From NCBI GenBank assembly GCA_019351995.1, contig JABBOD010000003.1, positions 1-64,000 of the forward strand: a stretch of DNA of 64,000 nucleotides. Reading direction: 5' to 3'. The stretch's first letter is position 1, and the number at the start of each line of letters is the position of its first letter. The position numbers were made by a program, and so were the translations under genes. The stretch is from Acidobacteriota bacterium (GTDB lineage Bacteria > Actinomycetota > Actinomycetes > Actinomycetales > Microbacteriaceae). This document shows, one piece after another, positions 60,808 to 64,000 of this stretch. The notes under the pieces were generated by a model. It saw only the letters and a list, made by a program, of their open reading frames with translations. It was not told the DNA's origin and ran no database searches.

Positions 60808-61926
60808 TCAGCTCTCGCGCCGCGTGACGGCATCGGCGAGCGCGCCGAGCTCATCGCGCGCCGACCGCGTGAGGGGCGCATCGGCGAGAGCCGCCATCGC
60901 GACTCCCACGTTGTGCGCGATGATCCGCTCGACCTGCTCGACGGCGCCACTGTCGCGCACGGCGTTCTGCAGCATCGCGATCTGCTGCTCGTCGAGATCG
61001 TCGTCGCCCAGCAGTTCATCGAACAGCCGACCGATCCCGCCCTGCAGCTTCTGCCTGGTCAGAGCGACCAGGACCGTTCGCTTGCCCTCTCGAAGATCGT
61101 CGCCGGCAGGCTTGCCGGTGACAACCGGGTCGCCGAACACTCCGAGGAGGTCGTCGCGCAGTTGGAACGCCACACCGAGGGGGAGGCCGAATGACCGGAG
61201 GGCGCCGAGCTGGGGGAGCGAGGCATCCGCCAGCGACGCCCCGATCGCCAGCGGGGCCTCGACGCTGTACTTCGCGGACTTGTAGACGATGACCCGATGG
61301 GCGCGGGGGAGCAGTTCCGCCTCTGGTCGGGTGCGCCAGGAGGTCTCCTCGAGCATGTCGAGGTACTGGCCGACCGTCACCTCGGTGCGCATCACGGCGA
61401 ACTCGTCGCGAGCAGCCGTTGCGGCAACCGGATTCTTCAGCGCACGCGTCCCGGCCTCGAAGAGTTGATCGCTCCAGGCCAGCAACAGGTCGCCGAGCAG
61501 GAGGGCGCTGGCATCCCCGTACGCACGTGCCGAGCCCGACCAGCCCTGTTCTCGGTGCCACGACTCGAAGCGCTTGTGCGCGCTCGGCTGGCCGCGGCGC
61601 AGGTCGGAGTTGTCCATGATGTCGTCGTGTACCAGCGCGGCCGCGTGAAAGATCTCCAGGGCGGATGCCACCGAGATGACGGCGTCAAGGCCGTCGTCGT
61701 CGCCGTCACCGAGCTCGTCGTGGGCGCGTGCGAAGCCCGAGACCGAACGCCATCCCCAGTAGCAGAACAGTGCGCGGAACCGTTTGCCGCCCGCCAGCAG
61801 ACGGCGAGCCGACTCGTCGATGACGTCGAGATCGGGGGAGATCTTGAGAAGGGCAGCTCCCTGCACGGCCAAGACCTCGTCGAGCCGCGACTGGACGAGG
61901 TCGACTAAGCGCGTACTCCCAGCCAC
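60808..61926 (-). CDS. Polyprenyl diphosphate synthase (IdsA2-like)
   Basis: This 372-residue trans-prenyl chain synthase extends IPP onto allylic diphosphates. The two aspartate-rich motifs are HDDIMDNSDLRRG and QLRDDLLGVFGDP. GGKRFRALFCYWGW and YKSAKYSVEAPLAIGA are typical. The bulky residue before the first motif (FHAAALVHDD) suggests a short-to-medium chain (C15-C20), but this is not conclusive. By position it is like IdsA2 near pknL. Possible products feed polyprenyl-phosphate and carotenoid or menaquinone pathways. Confidence 0.88.
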   Translation of the reverse strand: MAGSTRLVDLVQSRLDEVLAVQGAALLKISPDLDVIDESARRLLAGGKRFRALFCYWGWRSVSGFARAHDELGDGDDDGLDAVISVASALEIFHAAALVHDDIMDNSDLRRGQPSAHKRFESWHREQGWSGSARAYGDASALLLGDLLLAWSDQLFEAGTRALKNPVAATAARDEFAVMRTEVTVGQYLDMLEETSWRTRPEAELLPRAHRVIVYKSAKYSVEAPLAIGASLADASLPQLGALRSFGLPLGVAFQLRDDLLGVFGDPVVTGKPAGDDLREGKRTVLVALTRQKLQGGIGRLFDELLGDDDLDEQQIAMLQNAVRDSGAVEQVERIIAHNVGVAMAALADAPLTRSARDELGALADAVTRRES

Positions 61927-62018
61927 GCGCCTATGCTATCGGCGGGAACCGGGCTTAGGATGCTGGAAGATCAACGAGTCGGCCGCACCGGGTGAGCACG
62001 ACCGTGAGGGAGCTGGAA

Positions 62019-62396
62019 ATGCCGCTTTCTGAACAGGAGCAGCGCCTCCTCGACGAGATGGAGCGCAGCCTCTACCACAATGACGCTGACGACGTCACGA
62101 CGGTGGGTGCGCGACGAGGCCGTCCGAACTACACCGCGCTCGTGATTGGGATTCTCGCGGGGGTGATCGGGCTCGGCCTGCTGGTCGTCGGAGTGACGCT
62201 TCGCCAGCCGGTCGTCGGGATCCTCGGGTTCGCCATCATGTTCGCCGGCGCCCTGTTCGCCATCGCCCCGCCTCGCCGTTTGACGATTCCGAGCCCTGGC
62301 GAGACCGCCGGGCCCGGTAAGCCCCGGACCGGCTTCATGGATTCCCTCAACGAGCGGTGGGAACGCCGCAACGACGACAACGACCGAGACCGCTAG
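62019..62396 (+). CDS. DUF3040 small membrane protein
   Basis: This is a 125-residue protein. Its first 40 residues match the DUF3040 opening MPLSEQEQRLLDEMERSLY, followed by two membrane helices (about 47-65 and 75-92) and a charged C-terminal tail. The family is confined to actinobacteria, lies near mraZ, and is probably involved in envelope or division processes; no function is proven. ATG 62019 has GGAG seven bases upstream. Two intrinsic terminators follow. Confidence 0.88.
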   Translation: MPLSEQEQRLLDEMERSLYHNDADDVTTVGARRGRPNYTALVIGILAGVIGLGLLVVGVTLRQPVVGILGFAIMFAGALFAIAPPRRLTIPSPGETAGPGKPRTGFMDSLNERWERRNDDNDRDR

Positions 62397-62419
62397 ACCA
62401 CCTCTCCACTTCTCTCCCG

Positions 62420-62444
62420 AAAGGGCCGGCTGAGCCGGCCCTTT
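62420..62444 (+). terminator. Rho-independent terminator after the DUF3040 gene
   Basis: AAAGGGCCGGC (62420-62430) and GCCGGCCCTTT (62434-62444) form an 11-pair stem with a TGA loop. The A/T ends of the stem make it bidirectional. It lies 24 bases after the DUF3040 stop and separates it from the division cluster. Confidence 0.85.
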
Positions 62445-62454
62445 CGTCGTTCAC

Positions 62455-62483
62455 GGCCCGCCGGTTCCCCGGTGGGCCTTTTT
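62455..62483 (+). terminator. Second terminator upstream of mraZ
   Basis: GGCCCGCCGG (62455-62464), loop TTCC, CCGGTGGGCC (62469-62478) with one G-T pair, and a TTTTT tail (62479-62483). It immediately follows the first hairpin, so the division cluster is well insulated from upstream transcription. Confidence 0.85.
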
Positions 62484-62593
62484 CGTGCGCCCTCTGGCGA
62501 ATGTCCCTCCACTTCCCTCCCCGGTTCCGATCGCCCGGAATCCGGGGGAGCGTGCCCTCTTGTGGGGGCATCCATTCCCCGATTTCGTGCATG

Positions 62594-62629
62594 AAGTGGT
62601 GGAAAGTGGAAGGAAGTGGAGTAAAGTGG
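62594..62629 (+). promoter_or_regulatory. MraZ-box direct repeats upstream of mraZ
   Basis: AAGTGG occurs at 62594, 62604, 62614 and 62624, four copies spaced exactly ten bases, one helical turn. MraZ is a ring-shaped transcription factor that binds three or four direct repeats of this type (T/A-rich spacer, GTGG core) before its own gene and the division cluster. The array ends 39 bases before the mraZ ATG. This is a strong autoregulatory site. Confidence 0.85.
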
Positions 62630-62667
62630 GGATTGTCCTTCTGTCTGGCCGGAGAGTGAGGGGACCC

Positions 62668-63102
62668 ATGCTGCTTGGCACCTTCGTTCCCAAGCTCGAT
62701 GACAAAGGGCGCATCATCCTTCCCGCCAAGTTCACCGACGACTTCGGCAATGGCGTCGTCATGGCGCGTGGCCAAGAGCACGCCATCTACGTGTACAGCC
62801 AGACCGAGTTCGAGAGTCTGGTTCAGCGCATGCAGGCCCAGGCGCCCGCGCTCGGCAAGCAGGGTCGCGACTACCTGCGGCTCTTCCTCTCCAGCGCGAC
62901 GCAGGAGATCCCCGACAAGCAGCATCGCGTGACCATCCCGGCGATGCTGCGCGAGTACGCGGGTCTCGATCGAGACCTCACCGTCATCGGAGCGGGGAGC
63001 CGCGCCGAGATCTGGGACGCCGCGGCGTGGAACACGTACTACGCGAGCGCCGAAGCCGGCTTTGCCGACGCCGACGGGGAGGTGATCTCGGGACTCTTCT
63101 AG
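62668..63102 (+). CDS. mraZ: Transcriptional regulator MraZ
   Basis: This 144-residue protein of two AbrB-like domains starts [22 protein letters not shown], with the second unit [20 protein letters not shown], each holding the D-x-K-G/H-R motif. MraZ is the first gene of the division/cell-wall cluster and represses or tunes its promoter. ATG 62668 follows GAGGGGA. The ten-base-phased repeats at 62594 are its likely binding site. rsmH follows after 101 bases. Confidence 0.95.
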   Translation: MLLGTFVPKLDDKGRIILPAKFTDDFGNGVVMARGQEHAIYVYSQTEFESLVQRMQAQAPALGKQGRDYLRLFLSSATQEIPDKQHRVTIPAMLREYAGLDRDLTVIGAGSRAEIWDAAAWNTYYASAEAGFADADGEVISGLF

Positions 63103-63203
63103 CGCCTCGTGCCCGACCCTCAGCCGCGCACCCTGACTTCACTTCCCCGGAGCCAGGTCGCAGCGGATGGGGATCAGGCCCGAGGGGCTCGACCCCGGAC
63201 TCC

Positions 63204-64000
63204 ATGGCCGAGAACTCACTGCACACTCCCGTCATGCTCGACCGCACCCTCGAGCTGCTCGCGCCCGCGCTGGAGCGACCGGGTGCGGTGCTCGTCGACG
63301 CGACACTCGGCCTGGGTGGACACGCCGACGCGTTCCTCGCGCGGTTCCCCGAGTTGGTCTTCGTCGGGCTCGACCGCGACCCGCACGCGCTTCAGCTCGC
63401 GGGGGAGCGGTTGGCCCCGTATGGCGAGCGCGTCCACCTCGTGCACACCGTGTACGACCGGATCGCCGAGGTGCTCGACGAGCTCGACATGTCGTCGGTG
63501 GCCGGAGTGCTCTTCGACCTCGGCGTCTCCTCGATGCAGCTTGACCAGGTCGAGCGCGGCTTCTCCTACTCGAAGGATGCCCCGCTCGATATGCGCATGG
63601 ACGACACCTCGGAACTGACCGCCGCGCGCGTTCTCGCCGAGTACGACGAGGCCAGCCTGCGTCGCATCTTCTATGAGTACGGCGAGGAGAAGCTCGCCCC
63701 GCGCTACGCCAGCCGTATCGTCCGCGAGCGCGTTGTCACGCCGCTCACGAGCTCCGCTCAACTCGTCGAGTTGCTGCACGCCGCAACCCCCGCCGCTCTC
63801 CAGCGCGCGGGCCATCCCGCCAAGCGGGTGTTCCAGGCGTTGCGCATCGAAGTCAACCAGGAGCTGGCAGTGCTCGAACGGGCGATGCCCGCGGCACTCG
63901 ATGCGCTCGAGGTCGGCGGACGCATCGTCGTGCTCGCGTACCAGTCTCTCGAGGACCGCATCGTCAAGCGGGAGCTGACCGCGCGATCCACGTCGAGTGC
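63204..64000 (+). CDS. rsmH: 16S rRNA (cytosine(1402)-N(4))-methyltransferase RsmH (partial, runs off the right edge)
   Basis: The first 265 residues of RsmH/MraW are present. ATG 63204 gives [19 protein letters not shown], the family opening. SAM-binding motifs are [26 protein letters not shown] and [33 protein letters not shown]. Later come [22 protein letters not shown] and [18 protein letters not shown]. The C-terminal end lies outside the window. The enzyme methylates C1402 of 16S rRNA in the P site. It is the second gene of the division cluster. Confidence 0.95.
   Translation, partial: MAENSLHTPVMLDRTLELLAPALERPGAVLVDATLGLGGHADAFLARFPELVFVGLDRDPHALQLAGERLAPYGERVHLVHTVYDRIAEVLDELDMSSVAGVLFDLGVSSMQLDQVERGFSYSKDAPLDMRMDDTSELTAARVLAEYDEASLRRIFYEYGEEKLAPRYASRIVRERVVTPLTSSAQLVELLHAATPAALQRAGHPAKRVFQALRIEVNQELAVLERAMPAALDALEVGGRIVVLAYQSLEDRIVKRELTARSTSS

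Noticed and set aside
1-64000. tRNA, rRNA, prophage, insertion sequences or origin
   Set aside because: No cloverleaf-like sequence, transposase, integrase or DnaA-box cluster was noticed by eye; short tRNAs could be missed without a covariance search.

Overview
The window is GC-rich, gene-dense actinobacterial chromosome with many GTG/TTG starts and short intergenic gaps. Several gene blocks keep the order known from Mycobacterium tuberculosis: the Rv0081-Rv0087 hyc locus at 2.2-9.7 kb, a garA/MerR block like Rv1822-Rv1830 at 43-45.6 kb, and a block like Rv2165c-Rv2187 at 51.8-64 kb (rsmH, mraZ, DUF3040, polyprenyl synthase, Rv2175c-like, pknL-like kinase, class II DAHP synthase, PlsC, FadD15-like). 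Gene content and the repertoire of GH15, GH130, M4/emfourin and LysM proteins suggest a Microbacteriaceae-type organism. That family assignment is inference. No tRNA, rRNA, CRISPR array, transposase or phage gene was seen, and no stretch over 300 bases lacks a gene.

Layout. 0-2 kb: the edge of a 2H-phosphoesterase-like gene, a HAD phosphatase and two GNATs. 2.1-9.7 kb: a seven-gene, tightly overlapping operon of an ArsR regulator and a membrane complex related to group 4 [NiFe] hydrogenase and complex I. Its large subunit lacks all four nickel-ligand cysteines and its small subunit has one cluster cysteine changed to serine, while the proton-pump residues are kept; this is the main candidate for an unusual system. 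9.7-12.5 kb: accessory enzymes and a 44-residue Cys-rich protein behind a CsoR-like palindrome. 12.6-16.9 kb: a phosphoesterase lipoprotein, a processive family 2 glycosyltransferase with an unrecognised N-terminal region, and a polytopic mannosyltransferase-like protein.

16.9-21.5 kb: a five-gene operon ending in tryptophan 2,3-dioxygenase, with an alpha/beta hydrolase (probable formylkynurenine formamidase), a luciferase-like flavoenzyme, a TIGR04076 protein and an amidohydrolase. It looks like a tryptophan-derived catabolic route that I cannot match to a described pathway. 21.6-26.9 kb: two zinc alcohol dehydrogenases, PEP synthase and a small helical protein. 26.9-34 kb: a GH15 glucanase/trehalase, a MarR-controlled DHA2 exporter, dienelactone hydrolase, two small ferredoxin-fold proteins, a second luciferase-like enzyme and a small GNAT. 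34.1-38.8 kb: a GT4 / alpha-toroid / GH130 / GT4 cluster, probably for a mannose-containing glycan.

38.8-43 kb: thiol peroxidase, Hsp15, an emfourin plus protealysin-type M4 protease pair, Nudix, an LRV-repeat protein and DUF1295. 43-51.8 kb: a CDP-alcohol transferase, GarA, two MerR regulators, an orphan ParA, pyruvate carboxylase, a MinD-like ATPase and peptide deformylase, so central carbon flux genes sit beside cell-division regulators. 51.8-64 kb: the conserved envelope/division block, ending with mraZ, its phased operator repeats and the start of rsmH.
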